Source: a virus. Taken from it: a stretch of 60,354 nucleotides of DNA. Below, in pieces: positions 48,964 to 56,415 of the stretch. Positions within the stretch are counted from its first letter, which is position 1. Each line of letters starts with the position of its first letter. A program made the position numbers and the translations under genes. The notes below the pieces were generated by a model that was not told where the DNA came from, made no database searches, and was given only the letters and a program-made list of their open reading frames with translations. Location: the IMG/VR virus record IMGVR_UViG_3300037520_000542, positions 1-60,354 of that record. One strand, 5' to 3'.

Positions 48964-49896
48964 TCAAGCCTCCGGGCCGGGAATATGGATCGAGCCAAGC
49001 ACCCACTCAACGACGCCGTTCAGGGCGTCCTTGCCGCACTTCCACCTCGCCACTGTCCTGCCGTTCTCGTAGGCAAAGTATTGCGAGTGGCGTGGACTGT
49101 AGTCCCCGTCAACGTGATGAAACGCACGAGACTCATCGCTGTGCATGGCAGCGGAGACGACGAGCCGCCTGCCGTCCTTCGTTCGGGTCGGAGGAAGGCA
49201 GACTTGCAGGCTCAGTCGCTTGTCGTACAGCCCCTCGCCTCCGTGCAGGAGTTGCACGACTGCCATCGGCCCGTCAGCCAGCCGCTTCCGCAAGTCGGCA
49301 GCGAACCGCACCGAGCGGGCCTGAAACTTGGGGTACAGTTTCGTCCAGTTGTTATGGCCCGCCCGCCAATGCTTAGTGGCAGGCCGTGTTACGGCTGGCA
49401 GCATTACCCACGAACCGGGAATCCGGTGTTCTTTGTTGGAGAACACGACGGGCTGCTGGCCTAAGACTCCCGTGCTGGTCACACGATAGCCAACGTGATC
49501 GCTGTCCGTCAGCCGGTGCTTCGGGTCGTGAGGCGTGAACACGCCGACGTACCTTCGCCACACCTTGATGCAGGCCCGCTCAAGCCGAGAGTTGTTGCGG
49601 GCCTTGCCAACCCCATGCACGACGTACCCGGTGTCGCCGTCTGACATTGAGTACACGGTGGCGAGCGTGATGAATCGGGATTCGTCAGGCCCGCCAGCCC
49701 TGCGGAGACTCCCGAACCACCGAATCTCGTAGCCGTTGACCAGAGTGCCTGCCGACGACACGGTCACGCCGCCGTACAGCGTGCAGGGCGGGCGTCGTGG
49801 TGCGCTTCGGTGCTTCTTCTGGTGGCGGAGAAGCCGCCGCTCGATGTCGGAGTAGGTAAGAATCTTTTGCTTGAGTTTCTTACGTCGCTTCGCCAT
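48964..49896 (-). CDS. Hypothetical basic protein (310 aa)
   Basis: The ATG at 49896 follows AGGAGG. It begins with a Lys/Arg-rich helix (MAKRRKKLKQKILTYSDIER) followed by a beta-rich body containing CTLYGGVTVSSAGTLVNG and RSVRFAADLRKRL. No domain recognised. It lies next to the VWA metallopeptidase and its start overlaps that gene's end, so the two are probably expressed together and may share a pathway. Confidence 0.65.
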   Translation of the reverse strand: MAKRRKKLKQKILTYSDIERRLLRHQKKHRSAPRRPPCTLYGGVTVSSAGTLVNGYEIRWFGSLRRAGGPDESRFITLATVYSMSDGDTGYVVHGVGKARNNSRLERACIKVWRRYVGVFTPHDPKHRLTDSDHVGYRVTSTGVLGQQPVVFSNKEHRIPGSWVMLPAVTRPATKHWRAGHNNWTKLYPKFQARSVRFAADLRKRLADGPMAVVQLLHGGEGLYDKRLSLQVCLPPTRTKDGRRLVVSAAMHSDESRAFHHVDGDYSPRHSQYFAYENGRTVARWKCGKDALNGVVEWVLGSIHIPGPEA

Positions 49897-49897
49897 G

Positions 49898-51358
49898 TCA
49901 CGCCTCCTGCGTGTTGAGGACAACGGTGCGGCACCAAGACGGGATTGCCTTGTGCCACTGCGATCCGACCCTGCCCGTGTATGCCACGACGACACGGGCA
50001 CGGGGCTTCTCGCTCCGCCAATGCGTCTCGGCGTCGGTGATGAGGACGATGGAGTCAGGCCGGTCGGCCTTGTCCACCTCCGCAACGGCGGTCGCCATGT
50101 CGGTGCCACCGCCGCCGTGCCAGTCGAACGTGCGGGCGTTGGTCACGGTGGCGTGCGACTGCACCTTCGTGTCGGCGCAGTACACCTTGACCCTGCCCAA
50201 CTTCCGCAGCCCCTGAGCGATCACCGACAACGCACGGGCGTGGATGTCGGTGGTCATCATGGACGCACTCGTGTCCACGATCACGACAGCGTGCGGCTGC
50301 ACCGTGATGCGACCGTGCAGCAGCGGCTGGTCATCGCCGGGCGGCTGCTTCTTGGATCGCCTGCGGTGCGAGAAGTCCCGCCCGCCGACAGGCGATGCCA
50401 CGCTGGTGCAGACGGCAGACCGCAGTTGGGCGAACGGGTCCGGCGTCGGGTGGAGCCGGGCCTTGATCGCCGCCTTGATGCTGCCGGGAACCGAGCCGGG
50501 ATTGTCGGACTCGTACTTCTCGACAGCCGCTGCGGCTATGTCCTGACCGTACGTTTCCCACGAGCCGTCGCTTTCGACTTCGTACCTGCGGGGGACGCCG
50601 TCCGCACACGAGCCGCCCGAGCCGGGCGAGCATGGGCTGCGTCCAGCAGGGCCGTCGTCATGTCCAGCAGCCCCGTTCCCGTTGGCTTGCCCGTTGGTGG
50701 AGTCGTCGTCGCCCCCTTCGCCAGCGCCTCCCTGCGAATCGCCTTCGCCATCTTCGGGTTCGCCATCACCATCACCTCCCCGTCCGCCAGTGCCCCTGTC
50801 TCCACCAGCGTCATCTTCACCGTCCCCGTCATTGCCTTGCGAGTCATCGTCGCTCTCCTGCTGCTGGGTGTTGCTGCCGCTCTCGTCCTGCGGCGGCTTG
50901 GGAAGCCGGTCAAGGATGAGCCTGTAGTATTCCTGCATCGACTTGTTCGCCGGGAAGTCGAGCGTAATCCCCATCGAGGGAACTTGACACCCGAGATGCA
51001 CGGCACCGTCTGGTCGCAGGTGACGCATGTGGGCGAGCGTCTGCTCGATCACAAGGTCGGCTGCGAGGTTGAGGATGAACTGCTGCTGGGGCGTGGGGTT
51101 GGGCACCATCTCCCTTGCACGGGCATGATGCTCAAAGATGAGGTGCAGTACCTCGTGCGTGACGAGGTACGCCCCTTGATCCACGCCGATCTTGGAGATG
51201 AAGTTGGCATCCCAGTACAGGTTGCCAGCGTCATCGACCGCAGCGGTCCCGATGCCGGGAGTCTCACGCTCCCGGAGTGAGTAGATGTACGAGGCGAGGT
51301 ACGGGACGTACTCAAAGGTACGAACCCGTGCCTGTCCGAGCAGTTGTCGTGGGGTCAT
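49898..51358 (-). CDS. DUF2201-type zinc metallopeptidase-like / VWA protein
   Basis: 486 aa; ATG 51358 follows GGGAG. The N-terminal domain has HEVLHLIFEHH (HExxH at 68-72 plus His77), the putative metallopeptidase site. A disordered Asp/Gly/Gln-rich linker spans about 158-290. The C-terminal VWA-like domain carries the MIDAS residues VDTSASM (362-367), a GGGGTD (414-420) and LITDAE (439-444). This is the usual partner of MoxR-family AAA+ ATPases, which is encoded upstream with one gene between. Such pairs act in metal-cofactor assembly, protein maturation or stress; the Acidianus two-tailed virus also has a MoxR/VWA pair. Confidence 0.85.
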   Translation of the reverse strand: MTPRQLLGQARVRTFEYVPYLASYIYSLRERETPGIGTAAVDDAGNLYWDANFISKIGVDQGAYLVTHEVLHLIFEHHARAREMVPNPTPQQQFILNLAADLVIEQTLAHMRHLRPDGAVHLGCQVPSMGITLDFPANKSMQEYYRLILDRLPKPPQDESGSNTQQQESDDDSQGNDGDGEDDAGGDRGTGGRGGDGDGEPEDGEGDSQGGAGEGGDDDSTNGQANGNGAAGHDDGPAGRSPCSPGSGGSCADGVPRRYEVESDGSWETYGQDIAAAAVEKYESDNPGSVPGSIKAAIKARLHPTPDPFAQLRSAVCTSVASPVGGRDFSHRRRSKKQPPGDDQPLLHGRITVQPHAVVIVDTSASMMTTDIHARALSVIAQGLRKLGRVKVYCADTKVQSHATVTNARTFDWHGGGGTDMATAVAEVDKADRPDSIVLITDAETHWRSEKPRARVVVAYTGRVGSQWHKAIPSWCRTVVLNTQEA

Positions 51359-51570
51359 GTGTCTCTCCCGTGAGGGGGTTGGGGAATGTCGGCCCATGAA
51401 TCAACGTCGCTGAGGCGTCGATGCGTGGGCAAGTCGTCGGGGACAAAGTAGTCGCCGTTCCAGAGTGCGATCTGGACGTACCCGTGCGAGCGTGCCACGA
51501 GGTAGCGGCCGACCTTGATGGGGACTTTGCCGTAGTCGGGCTGAAAGAGATTCCAAATCATTTCTTGCAT
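51355..51570 (-). CDS. Hypothetical protein between the AAA+ and VWA genes (71 aa)
   Basis: ATG follows AGGAG. Segments GKVPIKVGRYLVARSHGYVQ and GDYFVPDDLPTHRRL suggest a small beta barrel. Start/stop overlap of four bases with the VWA gene suggests co-translation. It may be a substrate or accessory of the ATPase pair. Confidence 0.6.
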   Translation of the reverse strand: MQEMIWNLFQPDYGKVPIKVGRYLVARSHGYVQIALWNGDYFVPDDLPTHRRLSDVDSWADIPQPPHGRDT

Positions 51571-51589
51571 GCTCCTGTTTCCTGTGGGG

Positions 51590-52705
51590 TCACGACTGAA
51601 CCAGAGCCATCAACTTACCGAGTGTCTCCTTCGGCGGGGTCCAGCCATCGGGCCGCACGCCACCGTCCTTGACCGGCTTCCAGAAGGACTTGAACTGCAT
51701 GAGGAAGGACTCGATCTCGTGCGAGCCGACCTCGATGAACGCCTCAGCAGCCCGCGTCCACCGCTCCTTCGTCGGGTTGGCACGCAGGCACTTCACGATG
51801 CCGGTGAGCAGGCAGATGTTGGCGTCCGGCCTGTTCTCGTAGGTGTAGTTCACGCTGCCGGACAGGAACTCCTCCGGGTTGAGCAGGTCGAGTTTCTGTG
51901 CGTACTGGAGGAACATCGACGCATGCTCAGTGCCGACCGCACCCGCACACAGCGTGCGGTAGATGGGGTCTTTGCGTTCCTTCCGCCACTCATACCCGCA
52001 GGCTTCGGCCGCAGCACAGACCTTGACGAGGTACGTCCACGTTCGCGGGTTGGGAAACGAGAGCGTCTCGTCATCCTGCGGCAACTTCTCAAGGGCATCG
52101 GGTGCCGACCGAAGGAACGCCTCGACCAGCGACCCGAACTGCGGGAGCATGTCAGCCCAGTGATCGGGCACGACCGGAAAGGACGGTGCCGTCCACTCGC
52201 AGCCAGCCCGCAGGCCAGAGAACCAGTGTTCGCGATCCACCTCCCAGTCGAAGTGAACGAACCGCGACCGCATCGCAGGCGACAGCGGCACTGCGTTGGG
52301 GCACAGTTCGGGCGGGTTCATGGCACCCACCATGAGCGTGGATGCGGGCATCTGGTAGCCGCCGACACGACGTTCGGTGAGGACCGAGAGCAGGCCAGCC
52401 TGCGTGGCAGACGGGACGTTCGTCACCTCGTCCACCACAACGAGGGCACGACCGTCCTTCGTCTTGTCCCACAGTTCGGTGGGCAGCATGCGAACCACCC
52501 CAGCCTTGTGGTCGGGGGTGGGGTAGCCCGAGAAATCTTCGGGCAGGTGAGTGGCACCGAGCAGGGGGACGAACGTCCGCTCCAGTGCAGCACACAGTGC
52601 CTCCAGAGAGGACGACTTGCCGACGCCGGTGCCGCCGCGAAACAGGACGGGAGCCACCTGAAGGGCGAGGAAGCCGGGCGTGTTTCCAAGATTGACGCGA
52701 GCCAT
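51590..52705 (-). CDS. MoxR-type AAA+ ATPase
   Basis: 371 aa from ATG 52705, preceded by GAGGAGC. Walker A GGTGVGKS (24-31), Walker B LVVVDEV (88-94), sensor 1 GAMNPPE (127-133) and an arginine finger in LSPAMRSRFVHF are clear. The order and the helix-2 insert-like LPEDFSGYPTPDHKAG place it in the MoxR/dynein-like clade. It is the unfoldase/chaperone partner of the VWA protein downstream. The C-terminal half is helical. Confidence 0.88.
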   Translation of the reverse strand: MARVNLGNTPGFLALQVAPVLFRGGTGVGKSSSLEALCAALERTFVPLLGATHLPEDFSGYPTPDHKAGVVRMLPTELWDKTKDGRALVVVDEVTNVPSATQAGLLSVLTERRVGGYQMPASTLMVGAMNPPELCPNAVPLSPAMRSRFVHFDWEVDREHWFSGLRAGCEWTAPSFPVVPDHWADMLPQFGSLVEAFLRSAPDALEKLPQDDETLSFPNPRTWTYLVKVCAAAEACGYEWRKERKDPIYRTLCAGAVGTEHASMFLQYAQKLDLLNPEEFLSGSVNYTYENRPDANICLLTGIVKCLRANPTKERWTRAAEAFIEVGSHEIESFLMQFKSFWKPVKDGGVRPDGWTPPKETLGKLMALVQS

Positions 52706-52740
52706 GATGAAGATGCTCCTCAGTAGGGGAACCAATAGGA

Positions 52741-52798
52741 CAGGGGGAGGGGCAGCACGATGCTACCCCTTCCCCCTGAGAACCAGACTCCGCAGCGG
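52741..52798 (-). repeat. Gene-end module L: 13-bp repeat plus hairpin
   Basis: GACTCCGCAGCGG at 52786-52798 lies about 18 bases after the stop of the 120-aa HTH-like gene, with a partial duplication of GGGGAAAAC in between. CAGGGGGAGGGG (52741-52752) can pair with CCCCTTCCCCCTG (52766-52778). This module separates the HTH-like gene from the MoxR ATPase. Confidence 0.85.
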
Positions 52799-52815
52799 GA
52801 AAACTGCGGGGAAAA

Positions 52816-53178
52816 CTAGAAGCCGGTGCCGACGCAGACCGTGAACACCAGCGGCTGCTTGACGGGTGGCGGTGCCTGCTCGACGGGCTCGACCGCCACC
52901 GCATCCACGACGACGGGCTTGGGCACGACGAGGGCCGTTGACTTGGACTCCTCGATGCCCATGAGCCGCCGTCCCATGCGGGACTTCTTCCTCATGCCCT
53001 TGAGCAGGGGAAGAATGACGCCCCGCTTGGCGAGCGTCTCGATCCTGCCGTGCAGGGTGGAGATGTGCAGCCCTGTCACTTGGCAGAACTCACTGACCGT
53101 GATGCCGCTCTCCACTGCGTCGTGGTAGTCGCGGAGAAAACCGGAAACGTCAATCGTCAGGCGGCGCAACTTTCGCAT
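52816..53178 (-). CDS. Helix-turn-helix-like small protein (120 aa)
   Basis: RBS AAGGAG. The first half reads like a DNA-binding helix set: SEFCQVTGLHISTLHGRIETL is a good helix-turn-helix. Lys/Arg-rich RKKSRMGRR follows. The C-terminal 45 residues are a Val/Pro/Glu-rich tail. It may regulate the leftward operon. Not identified further. Confidence 0.6.
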   Translation of the reverse strand: MRKLRRLTIDVSGFLRDYHDAVESGITVSEFCQVTGLHISTLHGRIETLAKRGVILPLLKGMRKKSRMGRRLMGIEESKSTALVVPKPVVVDAVAVEPVEQAPPPVKQPLVFTVCVGTGF

Positions 53179-53207
53179 CGCAACTCTCCTTGTTGGGTGG
53201 GGAATCC

Positions 53208-54077
53208 TCAGACACTGGCAGACAGCAGGCGATGGACGGCGACCGCCTGCTTGGCCTGCTCGATGGCGTCGGTCAACTCGGGCATGTCCACGCCCATGAG
53301 TTGCCGATACTCATTGACCATTGACAGCAGCCGATTGGCACGACCGAGCCTCACCTTGATCGACCGCTCGCTGAACCCGTCCGTTGCGTTGGCGATGTCG
53401 TCCATGATCTCCGCCACGCCAGCCTTCACTGTCTCCCGCACCTTGCTCAGCACGTCGCCTGCCGTCTCCGGGTTGGCGTCGATGTCGAACGTGGTGAGGG
53501 TGAACAGCGGGCCACGCCCGTCGTCACGCAGGATGTCAGCGAACCTGCGGTACTTGTCGAGGTGCGACTCGCCAAGAAACCACACGCCGCCACCCTCCGC
53601 CATCGGCACCGCCTTCCACGATTGCAGGATGCGGACGGCAGTCCTGCTCACGATGGGGGCGGGCAGGTAGTCACGCAACTGCACGACGGCGGACTGAAGG
53701 GCGGGCTCCACGAACGCACTGTTGGCGTCGTGGTTGTGGGCCAGCACCGTCACCTTCCAGTTCGTGTCGATGGTCGCACTGAACAGGTGGTGGTACTCGT
53801 TGCGGTCGCCATTGGGCACGACCCGCACGCACTCAAAGTCGTTGCCATCGATGTGCTTTGCACTGATCGGCTGCTTCCGTCGCTTGCCGAACAGGCCGAT
53901 GCCGACGCCGTGCATGGCAAGGCGAAGGGTGGTCGTGACCGGCGGCTGAGTGGGCACGAACTTGCTGGCGTCAACGGCATCCGCCGCACGCTGCAACGTG
54001 TCACGCAGTGCAGTGCGGGTGTTGAGGATGCAGATGCCGCCGCAGCGGGAGCCAACGGACAGTGTCGTCGGGGTCAT
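53208..54077 (-). CDS. Conserved hypothetical, possibly DUF6744-like (289 aa)
   Basis: RBS AAGGAG. The N-terminus reads TRTALRDTLQRAADAVDASK, then FVPTQPPVTTTLRLAM, and the middle FECVRVVPNGDRNEYHHLFS. The last 120 residues are helical (DVLSKVRETVKAGVAEIMDD). I believe this resembles a DUF6744-type family seen in aquatic bacteria and phages, but I cannot verify it. Possibly a nucleoid or recombination-associated protein. Confidence 0.5.
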   Translation of the reverse strand: MTPTTLSVGSRCGGICILNTRTALRDTLQRAADAVDASKFVPTQPPVTTTLRLAMHGVGIGLFGKRRKQPISAKHIDGNDFECVRVVPNGDRNEYHHLFSATIDTNWKVTVLAHNHDANSAFVEPALQSAVVQLRDYLPAPIVSRTAVRILQSWKAVPMAEGGGVWFLGESHLDKYRRFADILRDDGRGPLFTLTTFDIDANPETAGDVLSKVRETVKAGVAEIMDDIANATDGFSERSIKVRLGRANRLLSMVNEYRQLMGVDMPELTDAIEQAKQAVAVHRLLSASV

Positions 54078-54089
54078 GGGTTGCTCCTT

Positions 54090-54266
54090 TCAGTGAGCGA
54101 TGAGTTGGGTGTGGGCCTTGACGAACCTGCGTTGCAGCGTGGTGAACGCCGCTGCCTGCTCTGGTTCATCGAACTGCTCACGGTCCTCCGCACTCTCGTG
54201 CAGTGCCGTGATGATGAGGTCGAGTTCCATCGGCGTGAGTGTCACGGTAGTAGTCGGGTGTGGCAT
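54090..54266 (-). CDS. Small hypothetical protein (58 aa)
   Basis: ATG 54266 follows AAAGGA; a sigma-70-like promoter lies immediately upstream, giving a very short leader. The product is mostly helical (TPMELDLIITALHESAEDRE) and acidic. It is the first gene of a possible transcription unit leading to the MoxR/VWA genes. Confidence 0.6.
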   Translation of the reverse strand: MPHPTTTVTLTPMELDLIITALHESAEDREQFDEPEQAAAFTTLQRRFVKAHTQLIAH

Positions 54267-54283
54267 ACCCGTCCTTTCGTGTG

Positions 54284-54311
54284 AGTGTACTAATGTGCAT
54301 GCGTTAGTCAA
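54284..54311 (-). promoter_or_regulatory. Sigma-70-like promoter for the 54.3-48.0 kb leftward unit
   Basis: Minus-strand TTGACT (54311-54306), 16-bp spacer, TACACT (54289-54284). Identical -10 and spacing to the ssb promoter. Start would be near 54277, eleven bases before the ATG at 54266. Confidence 0.55.
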
Positions 54312-54462
54312 TGGGCGTGACCGGCAGCGTGCCGTGCTGCCAGTCGTCGTCCGGGTCGGCGGCGACTCCCAAGTACACGACCACCTCCCCCGTTTCGCAC
54401 TCGTCGAACATTGCGTCCGGGAAGGTGGAGAGAACGTGATCCATCAGTTCCTTGAGCGTCAT
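54304..54462 (-). CDS. Small acidic protein (52 aa)
   Basis: ATG 54462 follows AAGGAG at a good distance. Sequence LKELMDHVLSTFPDAMFDEC, then GEVVVYLGVAADPDD, is coherent and acidic, so I judge it real. It lies wholly inside the frame of the LexA-like gene in another phase. Confidence 0.55.
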   Translation of the reverse strand: MTLKELMDHVLSTFPDAMFDECETGEVVVYLGVAADPDDDWQHGTLPVTPID

Positions 54463-54688
54463 CGCTCTGCTCCTTGAGGTAAGACTTCCAGTCGAACAGG
54501 ACGGCACGACTGCCGACTCGCTCGATGATTCCCTTGCGTTCCAGTCTGTTCATCACGACCGTGACATAGCCTGCCGACCGCCAGCCGAAGGCCGTTGCGA
54601 TGTCCCGGTAGGACGGCTGCACGCCGCACAACTCGATGTCGCTGGCGATAAGGTGAAGGACTCGCCACTCCGTGTCGGTCAGTTGCAT
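54308..54688 (-). CDS. LexA-like winged-helix DNA-binding protein (126 aa, tail doubtful)
   Basis: ATG 54688 follows GGAGG. Residues 1-72 (LTDTEWRVLHLIASDIELCG, VQPSYRDIATAFGWRSAGYV, VMNRLERKGIIERV) match a LexA N-terminal-type winged helix. No peptidase domain follows. The last 50 residues are Arg/Gly-rich and overlap the 52-aa gene out of frame, so the true end may have been lost to an indel: a TGA in the +2 frame would coincide with the next ATG. It is the best candidate for a phage repressor or early regulator. Confidence 0.7.
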   Translation of the reverse strand: MQLTDTEWRVLHLIASDIELCGVQPSYRDIATAFGWRSAGYVTVVMNRLERKGIIERVGSRAVLFDWKSYLKEQSDDAQGTDGSRSLHLPGRNVRRVRNGGGGRVLGSRRRPGRRLAARHAAGHAH

Positions 54689-54912
54689 GCGTCACCTCCG
54701 TAGCCCGGCAGTCCGATGGCGGTGGCAACACGGCAGAACGCCATGCGTGCAGTGACTAGGTAGTCCGTTGGGATCATGTACTCCCCGTCGCTGGCGGAAA
54801 TGTCCAGCGGGTTGTCGGTCAGGAAAGCGAACGGCTCCAGTGCCTCAAGCAGCAGCCGAACGTGCGAGTCAGTGGCGGCTGGCGACGGGTACTTAGCGTC
54901 GGGGTATGGCAT
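54679..54912 (-). CDS. Hypothetical protein (77 aa)
   Basis: RBS AAAGGAG. Segments DSHVRLLLEALEPFAFLTDN and MIPTDYLVTARMAFCRVATA are helical. The stop overlaps the LexA-like gene start. No family known. Confidence 0.6.
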   Translation of the reverse strand: MPYPDAKYPSPAATDSHVRLLLEALEPFAFLTDNPLDISASDGEYMIPTDYLVTARMAFCRVATAIGLPGYGGDACN

Positions 54913-54915
54913 GGG

Positions 54916-54990
54916 TCAGGCTCCTTTGCGAATGAGTTCAAGCACGATGCGAACAATCAACAGAACCAGTTCCATCTGGTCGGGGTTCAT
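54916..54990 (-). CDS. Tiny hydrophobic protein (24 aa)
   Basis: An ATG with a strong AGGAGG site encodes a 24-residue helix, MELVLLIVRIVLELIRK, that may insert into membrane. Its stop is just before the next gene's ATG. It could be a genuine microprotein or a translational coupler. Confidence 0.45.
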   Translation of the reverse strand: MNPDQMELVLLIVRIVLELIRKGA

Positions 54991-55016
54991 GTCACGCCTC
55001 CTTGCGTGGGGTGGTG

Positions 55017-55055
55017 GGCCAGTGGGCTCATCCCACTAGCCAGACTCCGCAGCGG
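55017..55055 (-). repeat. Gene-end module K: 13-bp repeat plus hairpin
   Basis: GACTCCGCAGCGG at 55043-55055, six bases after the TAG of the 123-aa gene. AGTGGG (55021-55026) pairs with CCCACT (55032-55037) within a GGC/GCC-flanked hairpin. Confidence 0.9.
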
Positions 55056-55061
55056 GAAAAA

Positions 55062-55433
55062 CTAGACCGACACGCCGAGCAGGCGCGTCATGTCGGGGTG
55101 GTGGGCCAGCCCGAACTGAGCGAACTTTTGCAGTTCAAATCGGCCCACTCGGACCATCTCCTGCGTCGGCAGCGGGCGTGCGTAGTTCCTTTGATCCCAT
55201 CGCCTGCGACGATGGCTGAACGGCAGGTCAGCGCACTCGTACCACTTGCCGTCGCAGCACACGAACAACGTGCAGGGGTATGCGTCGTGCCCTCGCCGTC
55301 TCATCTCTGAGTACACGACGTAGAGTTCGGTGCCGTCGTCGGCTGTCCTCCACTTGCCGTGTAGCGTGGACGCACGGAAGGGCTTGCACTCCTGCACCAT
55401 CTTGCGGCAGGTGCGAATCGAAACACTTGGCAT
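55062..55433 (-). CDS. Hypothetical protein, paralogue of the 58280 gene (123 aa)
   Basis: RBS AAAGGACG. It shares with the gene at 57942-58280 the pattern WRTADDGTELYVVYS, then LFVCCDGKWYE and a terminal LLGVSV (the other has WETASDGSRMYVVYS, LFVWHDGVWYE and LLAVSAG). The order is conserved although overall identity is modest. The two are clear relatives, probably by duplication. The function is unknown. Confidence 0.7.
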   Translation of the reverse strand: MPSVSIRTCRKMVQECKPFRASTLHGKWRTADDGTELYVVYSEMRRRGHDAYPCTLFVCCDGKWYECADLPFSHRRRRWDQRNYARPLPTQEMVRVGRFELQKFAQFGLAHHPDMTRLLGVSV

Positions 55434-55459
55434 GGGTCGTCCTTTCTTGTGATGGGTCC

Positions 55460-55511
55460 GGGTGGGTCAGGCTCACCGTGAGACTGGCCCACCCAACGGA
55501 CTCCGCAGCGG
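55460..55511 (-). repeat. Gene-end module J: 13-bp repeat plus hairpin
   Basis: GACTCCGCAGCGG at 55499-55511, five bases after the TGA of the clamp-like gene. GGGTGGG (55460-55466) pairs with CCCACCC (55488-55494), and CTCA/TGAG pair inside. Confidence 0.9.
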
Positions 55512-55516
55512 GGAAA

Positions 55517-56338
55517 TCAAGTGACCGGAGCGAGGTTGCCACCGACGATGCCGATGGCGTCCGGCTCAGCGATGGCGACTGCGACCTGCTCGTCGTCCAT
55601 CATCTCGGGCACTGGGGCAGGGGCGATCACCTTGCCCGTCGTCACGTTGACCGTCTCGCCCGGAACACGGCGACCGTCCGGGTAGACGGTCGTGTTCTGC
55701 ACGATCATCTCCCGCTTCTTCTTGGGCTTGGCCTCCGCCTGCTCAGCCGGTGCCTCTCCGGGTCGGGGCGGGAACGTGTATCGCTTCCCGTCGTCCGCCG
55801 CACGCGGCATGATCGCCATGCGTGCGACGTGCCCCTCGTTGCTACGGCAGGTGGCGAACACGCACGACTGCTGGTCTTTCACGAACAGCGTGATGCCTTT
55901 CGTCTCGCTGCCCTCGCTCATCGTCGCCGCCAAGTCCGCCAACTTGCGGAGCAGGGCACCGTCGAGTTTGACGCAGGCGTAGCCGTCCGTCCCGTTGTCG
56001 TGAACGGCATTGAACACGTCCTCGATGCGGGGGAACCGGCCCTCGACCAGAGTCGCCTTCGACTCTGTGCCGCCGTGACGCAGCGTCGAGCCGTCGAACT
56101 CGACCGACTTCTTGAACGCAGCCGCAGGCGGTGAGGAGATCGCCTTCCCGTCCACGATGGCGGATACGGGCTTCTCATCCTCGTCTGGGTAGTAGACGTT
56201 GGCGAGGATGCGACCGTCTGTCGCCGTGAGTTGGGCAGTCTTGCCATCGCTGAGACACTGCACTCCGCCCAGTGCGTATCGGACGGCGTCGCTGTCGCAG
56301 CACTTGGCGAGTTGCTTGATGAACGCAGGAATCCTCAT
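55517..56338 (-). CDS. Sliding-clamp-like (DnaN/beta fold) protein candidate (273 aa)
   Basis: ATG 56338 follows GGAGG. The segment SDAVRYALGGVQCLSDGKTA, then QLTATDGRILANVYY, matches the start of beta-clamp-like domains (ATDGRRLA). A second and third repeat are less clear (STLRHGGTESKATLVEGRFP). If correct it would be a phage clamp or clamp decoy binding host polymerase. About 273 residues is shorter than the usual 360, so two of three clamp domains may be present. Confidence 0.5.
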   Translation of the reverse strand: MRIPAFIKQLAKCCDSDAVRYALGGVQCLSDGKTAQLTATDGRILANVYYPDEDEKPVSAIVDGKAISSPPAAAFKKSVEFDGSTLRHGGTESKATLVEGRFPRIEDVFNAVHDNGTDGYACVKLDGALLRKLADLAATMSEGSETKGITLFVKDQQSCVFATCRSNEGHVARMAIMPRAADDGKRYTFPPRPGEAPAEQAEAKPKKKREMIVQNTTVYPDGRRVPGETVNVTTGKVIAPAPVPEMMDDEQVAVAIAEPDAIGIVGGNLAPVT

Positions 56339-56351
56339 GTCATCCTCCGGG

Positions 56352-56384
56352 AAAAAAGAAAGCCGATGGCACCATGCCACCGGC
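56352..56384 (-). terminator. Intrinsic terminator before the clamp-like gene
   Basis: Minus strand: GCCGG/TGGCA arm (56384-56375) pairs with TGCCA/CGGC arm (56371-56362), followed by TTTCTTTTTT (56361-56352). The most classical intrinsic terminator of the operon. It belongs to module I. Confidence 0.75.
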
Positions 56385-56396
56385 CACTACCGAACA

Positions 56397-56409
56397 GACT
56401 CCGCAGCGG
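56397..56409 (-). repeat. 13-bp repeat, module I
   Basis: GACTCCGCAGCGG, seven bases after the stop of the acidic repeat protein and directly before the terminator at 56352-56384. Confidence 0.9.
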
Positions 56410-56415
56410 GGAAAC

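Noticed and set aside
49871-52726. Long plus-strand frames (49871-51280 and 51569-52726) opposite the VWA and MoxR genes
   Set aside because: The minus-strand products carry clear AAA+ and VWA motifs; the plus frames have none.
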